A DNA stretch of 38,820 nucleotides from Syntrophomonadaceae bacterium (GTDB taxonomy: Bacteria; Bacillota; Syntrophomonadia; Syntrophomonadales; Syntrophothermaceae). A model generated the notes under the pieces. The model was not told the origin of the DNA, ran no database searches, and saw nothing but the letters and a program-made list of their open reading frames with translations. Both the position numbers and the translations under genes were made by a program. How positions within the stretch are numbered: position 1 is the stretch's first letter; every line of letters begins with the position of its first letter. Shown piece after piece: positions 24,475 to 32,837 of this stretch. The stretch covers positions 1 to 38,820 of the forward strand of contig JAAYAC010000037.1 of assembly GCA_012719535.1 (NCBI GenBank). The letters run 5' to 3'.

Positions 24475-25299
24475 TTATATCTCCTTTGACAACCGGTCGA
24501 GTTCCTCGGCCAGGCTGGTCATTTCTTCTACACCGGCAGTCATCTCCTGGGTGGCGGCGGCCTGTTCCTCGCTGGCCCGTAAAGTCCCCTCCGAATTCCT
24601 GGTGGTCTCGATGATCTTCTGCTCTATTTGTTTTACCAAGGCGCGAATCTTATCGGCAGTCCCTTTAGATTCGTCCGAGAGCTTACGAATTTCCTCCGCC
24701 ACAACTCCGCATCCCCGGCCCGCGTCCCCGGCCCGGGCCGCTTCAATGGCAGCATTCAGGCCGAGCATTTTGGTCTGATCCGCTATATTCTTGATAAAGT
24801 TGAGGACTTCGTTGATCTCTCCAGACAACTGGCGGATCTCCGTTATGTTCCGGTGCAGGCTGGCTTCGTTTTCGTTGATGCTGTTAGCCGCGGCCGCGGT
24901 CTGCTCCGCCGCGCTGGCCACCTCCGACAGTCCCCGCGCAAGATTGTCGGCCATAGCTCTCAGTTTGAAAGCAGTAGCACGATTTATCGCCGTGCCGAAG
25001 GTGCCCGTAACCTGTCCCTGCTCGTCAAATACCGGATAGTTTAAAACCTTGATTGGTATCCCGTAGAAACTCTCATCCAGCTCAATAGTGACCGGTTTTC
25101 CCGTCTGCACCACCCGGTGAGCGCCCCCACCTTCCTTGAACCTTTCCCCTTTTCTGGCAAAGGGAACGGTAAAACTTGAAGACTGTTGCACCCACAGGAA
25201 CTTCTCCCGGTCGGTCGCATAAAGCACGGCTCCTTCCGGGAAGAGTTCCACCACCTGTGGAGCCACCGCTTCGAGTTGGCTGAAGAAGTCCGTAGTCAA
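24475..25299 (-). CDS. Soluble methyl-accepting chemotaxis protein with small sensor domain
   Basis: A 274-residue protein with no membrane segment, so a cytoplasmic chemoreceptor. Residues about 15-105 form a small sensor domain ([40 protein letters not shown]). Residues about 110-274 are the signalling coiled coil, with the CheA/CheW-contact tip at [16 protein letters not shown]. It is short compared with classical receptors. The sensor resembles both sensor copies in the protein at 36590. Ligand unknown; no che genes in the window. A TTGACA-type promoter was not identified. Confidence 0.9.
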   Translation of the reverse strand: MTTDFFSQLEAVAPQVVELFPEGAVLYATDREKFLWVQQSSSFTVPFARKGERFKEGGGAHRVVQTGKPVTIELDESFYGIPIKVLNYPVFDEQGQVTGTFGTAINRATAFKLRAMADNLARGLSEVASAAEQTAAAANSINENEASLHRNITEIRQLSGEINEVLNFIKNIADQTKMLGLNAAIEAARAGDAGRGCGVVAEEIRKLSDESKGTADKIRALVKQIEQKIIETTRNSEGTLRASEEQAAATQEMTAGVEEMTSLAEELDRLSKEI

Positions 25300-25428
25300 A
25301 ATTCACTCTCCTCCTTCCCCGGCTGTTTGTATATTTGTATAGCTATAGTTCGAGTTCTTTTCGTCAAATTCCTCCTTGGTTACCATAAATACATCTTCAT
25401 TGCCAGATTAAAGACCATTTTACCAAAC

Positions 25429-25465
25429 CAAAAATCGCAACCCCTTTTTAGTCTCAGGGTTGCGA
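25429..25465 (-). terminator. Rho-independent terminator of tRNA-Ala
   Basis: On the minus strand TCGCAACCC pairs perfectly with GGGTTGCGA (25435-25443 with 25457-25465), followed by TTTTT. Confidence 0.8.
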
Positions 25466-25478
25466 CCAGTTATCTAAA

Positions 25479-25554
25479 TGGTGGAGCCGAAGGGACTCGA
25501 ACCCTCGACCTCCTCGTTGCGAACGAGGCGCTCTCCCGGTTGAGCTACGGCCCC
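25479..25554 (-). tRNA. tRNA-Ala (anticodon CGC)
   Basis: 76 nt including an encoded CCA. The acceptor stem GGGGCCG/CGGCTCC contains the G3-U70 pair that identifies alanine tRNAs. The anticodon arm CCTCG-TTCGCAA-CGAGG gives anticodon CGC (codon GCG). The T arm contains GGTTCGAGTCC. It has its own promoter and terminator, so it is a single-gene unit. Confidence 0.95.
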
Positions 25555-25575
25555 ATCAGTTCAGCTAGTCTTTAT

Positions 25576-25603
25576 TTTATACCCCGCCCGGTGCTTTTGT
25601 CCA
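25576..25603 (-). promoter_or_regulatory. Promoter of tRNA-Ala
   Basis: Minus-strand -35 TGGACA (25598-25603) and -10 TATAAA (25576-25581) with a 16-base spacer, about 21 bases before the tRNA 5' end. Confidence 0.6.
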
Positions 25604-25650
25604 GAGGTTAGCGTTAATCAGTATGAGTCACTGTAGAACAGCTTCCCTTT

Positions 25651-27006
25651 TCATACCAGTTGCTGTTCGGCGAGTATCTTGTAGATGACCGGAACCACTT
25701 GTTTCTTACGTGACATGACTCCTTTAAGGAAAGCACTTCCGCCCTGCAAGGGGTCGACAAAGGCTCTTTCCGCCACGTCTTTTTTCGCCCCGGCAGCCAG
25801 CAACTCGGTTCCTTCTTTGAATATATCGGTTACCATCAGCAGCATCAGCTGGTATCCCCGGCGGGTGCACATTTCCTCCATCGCCTCCACGATAGAGTTC
25901 CTGCGGGCTTGAAATGCGCGGAGGTCTATGGTTTCCACCTGTGCAATAGCGAAGCTTATATCCCCGTACTGGTATTCTTTCAGGTCCTCGGTTATGAGCT
26001 CGACCGGGCTCTGGTTTTCGTCATGGGTGGTGCGGCGGAAGATCTCCCGTCCCCATTCCTCGGGGTTCAACCCGGCTATTTGCGCGAGGTGGGCGGCGGT
26101 CCTCCGGTCCTTGGCGGTGGTGGTGGGTGATTTGAAGATCATGGTGTCGGAAAGGATGCCGGCCAGTAACAGGGCAGCCAGGGATTGGTCAAGGTCGAGG
26201 CCATGCTCTCCGTAAAGTCCCGCGACCAGGGTCGAGGTCGCTCCCACCGGTTCGTTCCTGAAAAAGATGGGCGAAACGGTTTGCAGGTCGCCGACCCGAT
26301 GATGGTCCACAATTTCAAGAATCTCCGCCTCTTCTACCCCGTCCACTGCTTGTTTTTTTTCGTTATGGTCTACCAGAATGAGCTTCTTTCTTTTCATCTG
26401 TAACAGGTGATAGCGAGAGATCATGCCCAATAACCGGTTCTCTTCATCGACAACCGGGTAGTTGCGGAAGCGGGTCATCAACATCTGTTTTTTGGCCTCA
26501 TCCACAGTTTCTAGCCGTTCAAATAGCACCAGGTCCCGCGTTTTCATTACACCCGCCACCTTGCGGGCCAAGATACCGGCCAGTATTTCCGGGGTCTTGC
26601 TGGTGTCAGGGTGAAGGCTTCCCAGCGCGTCCAGGTAAATCTGGGCCACGTCACCTACCGTCAACAACCCCAGCAAACGCGAGTTATCATCCACCACCGG
26701 CAAGGTCTTGGCCTGCCCCAGGCGCAACAAGTTCCCCACTTCCATCAATGTTGCATCTGGGCGCACAACAACCGGGGGCTCATCCTCCAGAAGGTCCTCC
26801 ACTTTGGTCCCTACATCGGTGACCAATACCGGTGGGCTGATTCCGCAATAGTCCAGCACAAAACGAGTCTCGGCATTAATCTCCCCCGCCACCGCCGGAA
26901 CGAAGCTGCCCGAAGCGGTACGGGATTTCAGGACGGCATAGGCCACCGCGGAAGCGACGGCATCAATGTCAGGGTTCTTGTGTCCAATCACGTAAATCGG
27001 CTTCAT
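25651..27006 (-). CDS. ppaC: CBS-domain manganese-dependent inorganic pyrophosphatase (DHH family)
   Basis: A 451-residue protein. The catalytic DHH part is split: GHKNPDIDA (8-16; H9, D13, D15), LVDHN (211-215) and VDHHRVGD (233-240, the DHH motif). A CBS pair is inserted at about 70-205, which in relatives binds adenine nucleotides and controls activity. The C-terminal DHHA2 domain covers about 325-451 and ends near MSRKKQVVPVI. It hydrolyses pyrophosphate. Only the CBS pair is present, without the DRTGG domain seen in longer clostridial forms. Confidence 0.9.
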   Translation of the reverse strand: MKPIYVIGHKNPDIDAVASAVAYAVLKSRTASGSFVPAVAGEINAETRFVLDYCGISPPVLVTDVGTKVEDLLEDEPPVVVRPDATLMEVGNLLRLGQAKTLPVVDDNSRLLGLLTVGDVAQIYLDALGSLHPDTSKTPEILAGILARKVAGVMKTRDLVLFERLETVDEAKKQMLMTRFRNYPVVDEENRLLGMISRYHLLQMKRKKLILVDHNEKKQAVDGVEEAEILEIVDHHRVGDLQTVSPIFFRNEPVGATSTLVAGLYGEHGLDLDQSLAALLLAGILSDTMIFKSPTTTAKDRRTAAHLAQIAGLNPEEWGREIFRRTTHDENQSPVELITEDLKEYQYGDISFAIAQVETIDLRAFQARRNSIVEAMEEMCTRRGYQLMLLMVTDIFKEGTELLAAGAKKDVAERAFVDPLQGGSAFLKGVMSRKKQVVPVIYKILAEQQLV

Positions 27007-27050
27007 GTCATGCTCCCCTTCTAAGTAATGCCTCTAATCATAACCAGCCC

Positions 27051-28796
27051 TCATAGCTCCACCTCATCCCAGCGTATCGCCTTGCAGCCACCGGGAAGGT
27101 ATCTGAACAGCAAGGGATAGTAGGAACGGGTCACCTTTTCCGGCCGCATTCCGCTTAAGAACAGCACGTCATCGGCAAACACTTCCAGGTGTAACTGCCT
27201 TTTCAATTTGCCCAGTGCTTTCTCCGGCAGGTCGGCCCAATAGAGCTGGCAGCTGTCCTCCCGGGCCAGGAACTTATCAAAGCGCTCCCGTTGCCGGGGA
27301 ATTTCCACCCGGCGAAGCCCGGCGGGAAGGGCGTGGGACTTGTAGTTTAACAAGTAGTCGAACTTGAGCAGTTCATTTACGGCTCCGGCAAATTCGGGCC
27401 ACTGCTGCGAGGCAAAGCGCATCAGCAGTGAGTAAAGATGCTCCTTGCGGTGCTGCACCCGGTGCAGCCGCTCTTCTTCCCAAAAGGAGGCCAGATCTTC
27501 GTAAAAGGCAAATGGTTCCCCCCGGTAAACCGTTTGCACCAGGTAACGAAGGGAATGCCTGAAATCCCCGGGGTTGTAGAACTTCTCCAGGAGGTCCTCG
27601 ATTCGCTTTAAGCGGCGCATCTCGTCGAAACCGAGATAGCGGTTTTCCAGCACCTCGTAGGGCGGTTCGTCGGTAAACCGGTAGCCGTGTTTGGCGGCCT
27701 CCTCCCTGACCCGGGAGCCTTTGAGCATTTTCAGAGATCCCAACTGTAAATAGTTCGGAGCCAGGTTGTATACCATGTTGAAGGACCTGCCAAAGGATGC
27801 GTAGTCTTCTTCCGGCAGGCCGGCGATAAGGTCAAGGTGCTGGTGCAGGTTATGTTGTTGCTGAATGGTCATCACCGCGTGCTGCAGGCGCTGCCAGTCC
27901 ATGGAACGGCTAACGGCACGCAGGGCCCGCTCGTTGGTGGACTGCACTCCAATCTCGAGCTTGAACAGCCCCCGGGGAACGGTTCTCAGGAACTCCAACG
28001 TCTCATCATCCAGCCGGTCGGCGACTATCTCCAGGTGAAAGGTTGTATTCCCCCGGTTTTCCACCAGCGTTTTCATTATCTCCCGGCTGCGGCGCGGGTC
28101 TGCATTGAAGGTCCGGTCGACAAATTTGACCTCGCGCACCCCCTGCTCCACAAAAAACCGGAGTTCCTTTTTGACCCTTTCCAGGGGAAACCACCTTACT
28201 CCCCGAACGGTCGAAGAAATGCAGTAGGAACAGTTGAAAGGGCAGCCCCGGGAAGACTCGTAATAGATAATTCGCCCGGCCAGCTCGTCCACTCCCGTTG
28301 CATAAGGGAAGGGTACCTGCCCGAGGTCGGCAATCAGTTCCCGGTCCTCATTGTGTATTACCCGCTCCCCACAGCGCCACGTGGTTCCTCTGACCGTTTG
28401 TCCCCCACCACTCGCCAGACCCCGCAACAACTCCAGGAAAGTGACTTCTCCCTCCCCGCGAACCACCACATCGATATACGGGTTCTGGCTGAGGAGAGCA
28501 CGGGAATCGAAAGTAACCTCCGGCCCGCCCAGCACGATAATCAGGTTAGGCCTGACTTTTTTGAGATTGCGGGCCAGCCTCAGAGTAGCTTCGATATTCC
28601 AGATGTAGCAGGAAAAACCCAGGATATCCGGCTCTTCCCGATAGATCTCGGCCATCACCTCGCCGGGGTCTTCATTGATGGTAAACTCGCGTATCCGGAT
28701 TTCCGGAAACTCCTGGCGACAGTAAGCCTGCAGGTAGCGTATGGCCAGCGAGGTATGTACGAATTTCGCATTCAGGCTTACCAGTAACACTTTCAT
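27051..28796 (-). CDS. B12-binding-type radical SAM protein, DUF4080
   Basis: A 581-residue protein from ATG 28796 (GGGGGT upstream); the longer frame adds a poor N-terminus. Residues 1-125 look like a B12-binding Rossmann domain (VLLVSLNAKFVHTSLAIRYL; IIVLGGPEVTF; VVRGEGEVTF), though no DxHxxG motif is seen, so cobalamin binding is doubtful. The radical SAM cluster is C185-x3-C189-x2-C192 in SRGCPFNCSYC. The C-terminal 200 residues match DUF4080. The reaction is unknown; family members act on C-H bonds of unidentified substrates. It lies 44 bases beyond ppaC and may share transcription. Confidence 0.88.
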   Translation of the reverse strand: MKVLLVSLNAKFVHTSLAIRYLQAYCRQEFPEIRIREFTINEDPGEVMAEIYREEPDILGFSCYIWNIEATLRLARNLKKVRPNLIIVLGGPEVTFDSRALLSQNPYIDVVVRGEGEVTFLELLRGLASGGGQTVRGTTWRCGERVIHNEDRELIADLGQVPFPYATGVDELAGRIIYYESSRGCPFNCSYCISSTVRGVRWFPLERVKKELRFFVEQGVREVKFVDRTFNADPRRSREIMKTLVENRGNTTFHLEIVADRLDDETLEFLRTVPRGLFKLEIGVQSTNERALRAVSRSMDWQRLQHAVMTIQQQHNLHQHLDLIAGLPEEDYASFGRSFNMVYNLAPNYLQLGSLKMLKGSRVREEAAKHGYRFTDEPPYEVLENRYLGFDEMRRLKRIEDLLEKFYNPGDFRHSLRYLVQTVYRGEPFAFYEDLASFWEEERLHRVQHRKEHLYSLLMRFASQQWPEFAGAVNELLKFDYLLNYKSHALPAGLRRVEIPRQRERFDKFLAREDSCQLYWADLPEKALGKLKRQLHLEVFADDVLFLSGMRPEKVTRSYYPLLFRYLPGGCKAIRWDEVEL

Positions 28797-29003
28797 GTGG
28801 TACCCCCGAAACACTAAAGACTTGTCCATACGGAAATCTTCCGCCGAACCACGGCGACAAGGGTAAAAGTGAAAAAAGGAGCCCAAACTTAAGAACGAAG
28901 AATGCCCTCTTCAACCGTCAGGTGAGTCCCAGCCAGCCTGCACGGGGAACACCTGTTTCATTTACATATTAGCAGAGCTCATGCTGAGCTTTAGCATTCT
29001 TAC

Positions 29004-29031
29004 TTGTAAACCCCGTGCCGCGGAGTATAAT
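29004..29031 (+). promoter_or_regulatory. Promoter of the ArsB/NhaD-type permease
   Basis: TTGTAA (29004-29009), 16-base spacer, TATAAT (29026-29031), about 54 bases before the TTG start. Confidence 0.55.
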
Positions 29032-29085
29032 GTTATGGTATGAATTTCAAACTAGCTTTATAATCCTTTTCAAGGAGGGGTAGCG

Positions 29086-30363
29086 TTGAGCCCGGAGACC
29101 CAACCGGCACTGGCGGTCATCATCTTTGCTGCCACTTATGCTGCTATCATATCGGAGAGGATCCACCGGACCACGGCAGCCCTCGCCGGTGCCGCGCTGT
29201 TGGTACTGAGCGGTCTGCTGAGCCAGGAGGAAGCTTTCCGTGCTGTGGATTGGAACACCATCGGTCTGCTGCTTGGCATGATGACTACGGTGGAAATCAT
29301 CAAGCAAACCGGAATCTTTGAATGGCTGGCTATTGCTGCAGCGCGGTTAACCCGGGGTAACCCGGCATTGATTATGGCCGCCCTGGCAGTGATTACAGCG
29401 GTTGTGTCGGCCTTTCTCGATAATGTGACCACCGTTCTGCTCATTGTTCCCGTTACCCTGTCCATCACCCGGGTGCTGGAGGTTAACCCGGTACCTTTTC
29501 TCATCAGCGAGATTTTTGCTTCCAACATTGGAGGAACGGCTACACTCATCGGCGATCCCCCGAACATCATGATCGGCGGGGCCATAGGCTTTTCTTTCAA
29601 CGACTTTATTAAATTCAACACACCAGCTATCCTTATCATTTTACCGATAACCGTGTGGCTGTTTCACCTCGTGTACCACAAGGACGTCAAGAGCAAGGCG
29701 CCCAGTAGGGACCGCTTGCAAGAGTTCGACCCCTCCGATTACCTGCAGGACCGGACGCTGCTGGTGAGGAGTAGTTTAATCTTGGCCTTGATGATCGGAG
29801 GGTTTGTTCTACAGCGTTACCTCCATCTCCAGGCAGCTACCATCGCCCTTGCCGGAGCTATCTTGCTGCTGTTAATCAGCAGGCAACCGATCGGCAAGGT
29901 GCTCCGAGAGGTTGAATGGCCGGTCATCTTATTTTTTGCCGGGCTTTTTATTCTGGTGCGGGGGCTGGAAGTATACGGTGTACTCCGGTGGATAGCGAAG
30001 GAAACCCTGGCCGTAACCGGTACCAACCTGTTTTTGACCACTATGTTGACTCTCTGGACTTCGGCCCTCTTATCCTCGTTTATTGACAACATCCCTTTTG
30101 TAGCTACCATGATTCCTCTGATCAAGACCCTGGGGACATTATCCGGTATGGACGTGGGACCCCTGTGGTGGGCGCTCTCTCTCGGTGCCTGCCTGGGAGG
30201 TAACGGGACAGTTATCGGTGCCTCGGCCAACGTGGTTGTCACCGGAATTGCCGCTAAGATGGGCCACCCCATCTCCTTCAGGAGGTATCTCAAGGTGGGC
30301 TATCCCGTCATGCTTGTGTCGATCCTCATCAGCACGGTTTACCTATGGTGGCGATTTTTTTGA
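29086..30363 (+). CDS. ArsB/NhaD-family (IT superfamily) permease
   Basis: A 425-residue protein starting at TTG 29086 behind AAGGAGGGG. About eleven membrane helices. The two internal halves carry the family's paired motifs: SAFLDNVTTVLLIVP and SSFIDNIPFVATMIP, and GGTATLIGDPPNIMIGG and GGNGTVIGASANVV. The family includes Na+/H+ antiporters, arsenite pumps and carboxylate carriers; the substrate cannot be read here. No ars genes are adjacent. It is a single gene convergent with murB. Confidence 0.88.
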   Translation: MSPETQPALAVIIFAATYAAIISERIHRTTAALAGAALLVLSGLLSQEEAFRAVDWNTIGLLLGMMTTVEIIKQTGIFEWLAIAAARLTRGNPALIMAALAVITAVVSAFLDNVTTVLLIVPVTLSITRVLEVNPVPFLISEIFASNIGGTATLIGDPPNIMIGGAIGFSFNDFIKFNTPAILIILPITVWLFHLVYHKDVKSKAPSRDRLQEFDPSDYLQDRTLLVRSSLILALMIGGFVLQRYLHLQAATIALAGAILLLLISRQPIGKVLREVEWPVILFFAGLFILVRGLEVYGVLRWIAKETLAVTGTNLFLTTMLTLWTSALLSSFIDNIPFVATMIPLIKTLGTLSGMDVGPLWWALSLGACLGGNGTVIGASANVVVTGIAAKMGHPISFRRYLKVGYPVMLVSILISTVYLWWRFF

Positions 30364-30383
30364 TATTTCCGCCGGTACGGGGC

Positions 30384-30401
30384 ACGGGCCATTATGCCCG
30401 T
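30384..30401. terminator. Small hairpin between convergent permease and murB genes
   Basis: ACGGGC (30384-30389) pairs with GCCCGT (30396-30401). It is short and without a T-run, so weak. Confidence 0.3.
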
Positions 30402-30408
30402 CGATTCC

Positions 30409-31308
30409 CTACTCTTCCCCCACTATCCTCATTTCCGGCTCCAGGTTTACGCCGAACTGTTCCCGGGCCCGGTCCTGCACCAGGGATATCAAAGCCAGCA
30501 CGTGACTCGCCGTGGCCCCCCCTGTATTGACGATGAACCCCGCATGCTTGCGAGAAATCTCGGCCCCTCCGATGCGATATCCTTTGAGCCCCAGCTTCTC
30601 CACCAATGGCCCCACATAGTACCCCTCCGGTCGCTTGAAGGCGCTGCCCGCACTCGGAAGTTCCAGAGGCTGTTTTTCACGCCTGCGCCGGGCCAACTCC
30701 CTCATGCGCGCCCTGATCTCCCCTTGGTCCCCTTTTTTCAGGGTTAGCCGGGCGGAAAGGATTATGCAGCCGTTTCTCTGAAAAACGCTGTTACGGTAAC
30801 CAAAGCCCAATTCCCTGCCGGAAAAGACCCGCACGTAGCCATCTTCGCTCATGGCCTCCACCTGTTCTACTACATCTCGCATCTCTCCTCCATAAGCCCC
30901 AGCGTTCATATAAATCGCTCCCCCAAGTGAGCCCGGGATGCCCTCGGCAAACTCCAGGCCTGATAGCCCCGCAGCCGCCGTCATGTCAGACAGTTCAGCC
31001 AGCAGAACGCCCGCCTGGGCCTCGACCTGCTCCCCTAAAATATTGACTTTACGGAACTCCTCCCCGAGTTTAAGCACCACTCCCCTGATGCCCTTATCTC
31101 TTACCAGCAGGTTACTCCCCCTTCCCATTATCAGGAAGGGTATGTTTCTCGCTTGGCACCAAGCTACGACAGCTCTTACCTGCTCGACACCAGTCGGAAA
31201 GACCATAACGTCAGCCGGACCACCGATCTGAAAGGTGGTATGCCTGGCCATCGGTTCGTTGAAACGGAGATTCTCCACCGGAACAATCCCCGCCAGCCCT
31301 TCGTACAT
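30409..31308 (-). CDS. murB: UDP-N-acetylenolpyruvoylglucosamine reductase
   Basis: A 299-residue protein with the FAD-binding motif GRGSNLLVRD, GIPGSLGGAIYMNAGAYGGE, the RNSVF loop, the catalytic serine region SAGSAFKRP, and the terminal EPEMRIVG glutamate. The length and the SAGSAFKRP form fit type II MurB enzymes. It reduces the enolpyruvyl group with NADPH to give UDP-MurNAc in peptidoglycan synthesis. ATG 31308 is preceded by AAGGAG. It is not in a mur cluster here and has its own promoter. Confidence 0.96.
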   Translation of the reverse strand: MYEGLAGIVPVENLRFNEPMARHTTFQIGGPADVMVFPTGVEQVRAVVAWCQARNIPFLIMGRGSNLLVRDKGIRGVVLKLGEEFRKVNILGEQVEAQAGVLLAELSDMTAAAGLSGLEFAEGIPGSLGGAIYMNAGAYGGEMRDVVEQVEAMSEDGYVRVFSGRELGFGYRNSVFQRNGCIILSARLTLKKGDQGEIRARMRELARRRREKQPLELPSAGSAFKRPEGYYVGPLVEKLGLKGYRIGGAEISRKHAGFIVNTGGATASHVLALISLVQDRAREQFGVNLEPEMRIVGEE

Positions 31309-31347
31309 TCAGCCAACTCCTTGTGCAAATACATAGTCGTTCAGTAC

Positions 31348-31353
31348 ATTATA
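31348..31353 (-). promoter_or_regulatory. Candidate -10 box for murB
   Basis: Minus-strand TATAAT lies about 40 bases before the murB ATG. The -35 is weak (TTGGGA at 15 bases). Confidence 0.4.
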
Positions 31354-31380
31354 TGATTCCCGGGTTTGTCCCAAAACCTC

Positions 31381-32640
31381 TCATGCCCTCAGCCTGATCG
31401 CGACGGACGGTGCTTCGGGCACCACTAGAACCCTAGCAGCAGGACCGTGGTGGAAGGACACCTGTTCCCAGGCCTCTTGCAAGCTGGCAACCGGTGTTAA
31501 AAAGGCTTTCCGGGTCATCCCCGGGTCCATCCGGCTTACCAGTACCACCCGCACCCGCTCCAGTAACCGGCAAATGGCGTAGGCCTTGTGGCCCCCCAGT
31601 TGAAAACCTGCGCTAAAGCGCTCTATGATATCCTGCGGTTGCGAGGCCTGGTCAAGCCACTCGGCAAACACCGGCTCGCCCAGCCCTTCACAGCATTCCG
31701 CCACCAGGATAATGGTACCCCCTGGGCGAACGGCGGCAGCAGTTGCGTCCAAGGCCTTCTGCGCCTGGTACAGGTTGATGTCCTTGGGGTATCCCCCGCA
31801 CCCGGCGATAACCAGGTCCGCCGGTTCATGGATAGCAATAATCTGGTTAGCTTCGCAGAACTTGACCGCCTCCAACCATGCCAGTTCCAGGTCACCTGCC
31901 ACTGCCTTGCTGATGTTCTTATCAGGCGTGGTGACCACATTAAGAATAAAGTCGACCCCCACCCGGCGGGCGGCCTCCATGGCCAGGTGATGTACCGGGT
32001 TGTCCTCATAGTTGCCCAGCGTGGCCCGTTCGTCGGTCATCAGGGCATGGTTGGCTTCAATCAGCTTTCGCCCGGCCACCCCGGGAAGTATCGATTTTCT
32101 ACCCCCCGAATAGCCGGCAATATAGTGAAGGCCCACCAGGCCGGTAGTAACCAGCACTTCCGCCTCCACGACCTCACGGTTTAGCAGCAATTCCCGTCCG
32201 TTGGCCAGCTGTCCCAGGGAAACCAGCTCTTCATCGCAGTTATGATTGACTATGCGGTACTTCTCCGCAACCTCGGCACCGTAGATTTCCCGGTTTTCCT
32301 CGGCGGTGTGCCCCCGGTGGATTCCGGTCGCCACCACCAGCGTGACGCCATCGACACCGACACCGGCTGCATGTATTTCCTCCAGCAGGGGGGGTAACAT
32401 GACATGATAGGGAGTTGGCCGGGTGATGTCGTTTACTACCACCACCACCTTCCGGGCCCCCTTCCCCCGGATAATATCCCTTAAACGCGGGGTGCCAAGA
32501 GGATTATGCAAGGCTTCGGTTACCATCTCCCGGCCTTCTTTCCCCGGGATAGCTGTATTTCCTCGGAGAATACCTGCAACCTGGGCGTCAGGGATGTCTA
32601 CCTCTTGGTAACCCTTGCCATAGGCCAGCTTTATCTGCAA
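31381..32640 (-). CDS. larA: Nickel-pincer lactate racemase family protein LarA
   Basis: A 419-residue protein from TTG 32640 behind GGAGGGGG. The LarA ligands can be placed: H108 (GIHRGH), H172 (GLHYIAGYSGG), K182 (GGRKSILPG) and H198 (EANHAL). These match the H108/H174/K184/H200 pattern of the Lactiplantibacillus enzyme, in which K184 binds the nickel-pincer cofactor. The N-terminal DITRPTP also fits. It probably interconverts L- and D-lactate or a related 2-hydroxy acid. Cofactor genes larB, larC and larE are not here. It faces glcD-glcF divergently, which oxidise D-lactate or glycolate, supporting a lactate-use role. Confidence 0.87.
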   Translation of the reverse strand: MQIKLAYGKGYQEVDIPDAQVAGILRGNTAIPGKEGREMVTEALHNPLGTPRLRDIIRGKGARKVVVVVNDITRPTPYHVMLPPLLEEIHAAGVGVDGVTLVVATGIHRGHTAEENREIYGAEVAEKYRIVNHNCDEELVSLGQLANGRELLLNREVVEAEVLVTTGLVGLHYIAGYSGGRKSILPGVAGRKLIEANHALMTDERATLGNYEDNPVHHLAMEAARRVGVDFILNVVTTPDKNISKAVAGDLELAWLEAVKFCEANQIIAIHEPADLVIAGCGGYPKDINLYQAQKALDATAAAVRPGGTIILVAECCEGLGEPVFAEWLDQASQPQDIIERFSAGFQLGGHKAYAICRLLERVRVVLVSRMDPGMTRKAFLTPVASLQEAWEQVSFHHGPAARVLVVPEAPSVAIRLRA

Positions 32641-32685
32641 CTCTATACCCCCTCCGGATTCTTCCGCATGAACTTACTTCATTAC

Positions 32686-32691
32686 ATTATA
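32686..32691 (-). promoter_or_regulatory. Candidate -10 box for larA
   Basis: Minus-strand TATAAT lies about 46 bases before the larA start. A TTGTTG lies 18 bases further upstream. Confidence 0.4.
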
Positions 32692-32760
32692 CAATAAAGA
32701 GACCCAGGCCAACAAAGAACCCCCGGCCGGTTAAATTTCCCCCTTCGCTTCCTGACATTG

Positions 32761-32769
32761 TGCTATAAT
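32761..32769 (+). promoter_or_regulatory. Extended -10 promoter of glcD-glcF
   Basis: TGC followed by TATAAT is a full extended -10, about 68 bases before ATG 32838. It is back-to-back with the larA promoter, about 80 bases apart, leaving room for a shared regulator. Confidence 0.5.
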
Positions 32770-32837
32770 ATCCGTTGTTAGGAAGCTCACCCCCTGTAGG
32801 AAACGGGCAGGTACCAGACGCGACAAGGAGTGGATCG

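Noticed and set aside
24261-24614. Plus-strand protein-like frames between the psd and MCP genes
   Set aside because: They lack a ribosome site and run antisense to an RNA-like remnant and to the end of the MCP gene.
27837-28787. Plus-strand open frame of 316 codons opposite the DUF4080 gene
   Set aside because: It is antisense to clear radical SAM sequence, with no convincing ribosome site or domain.
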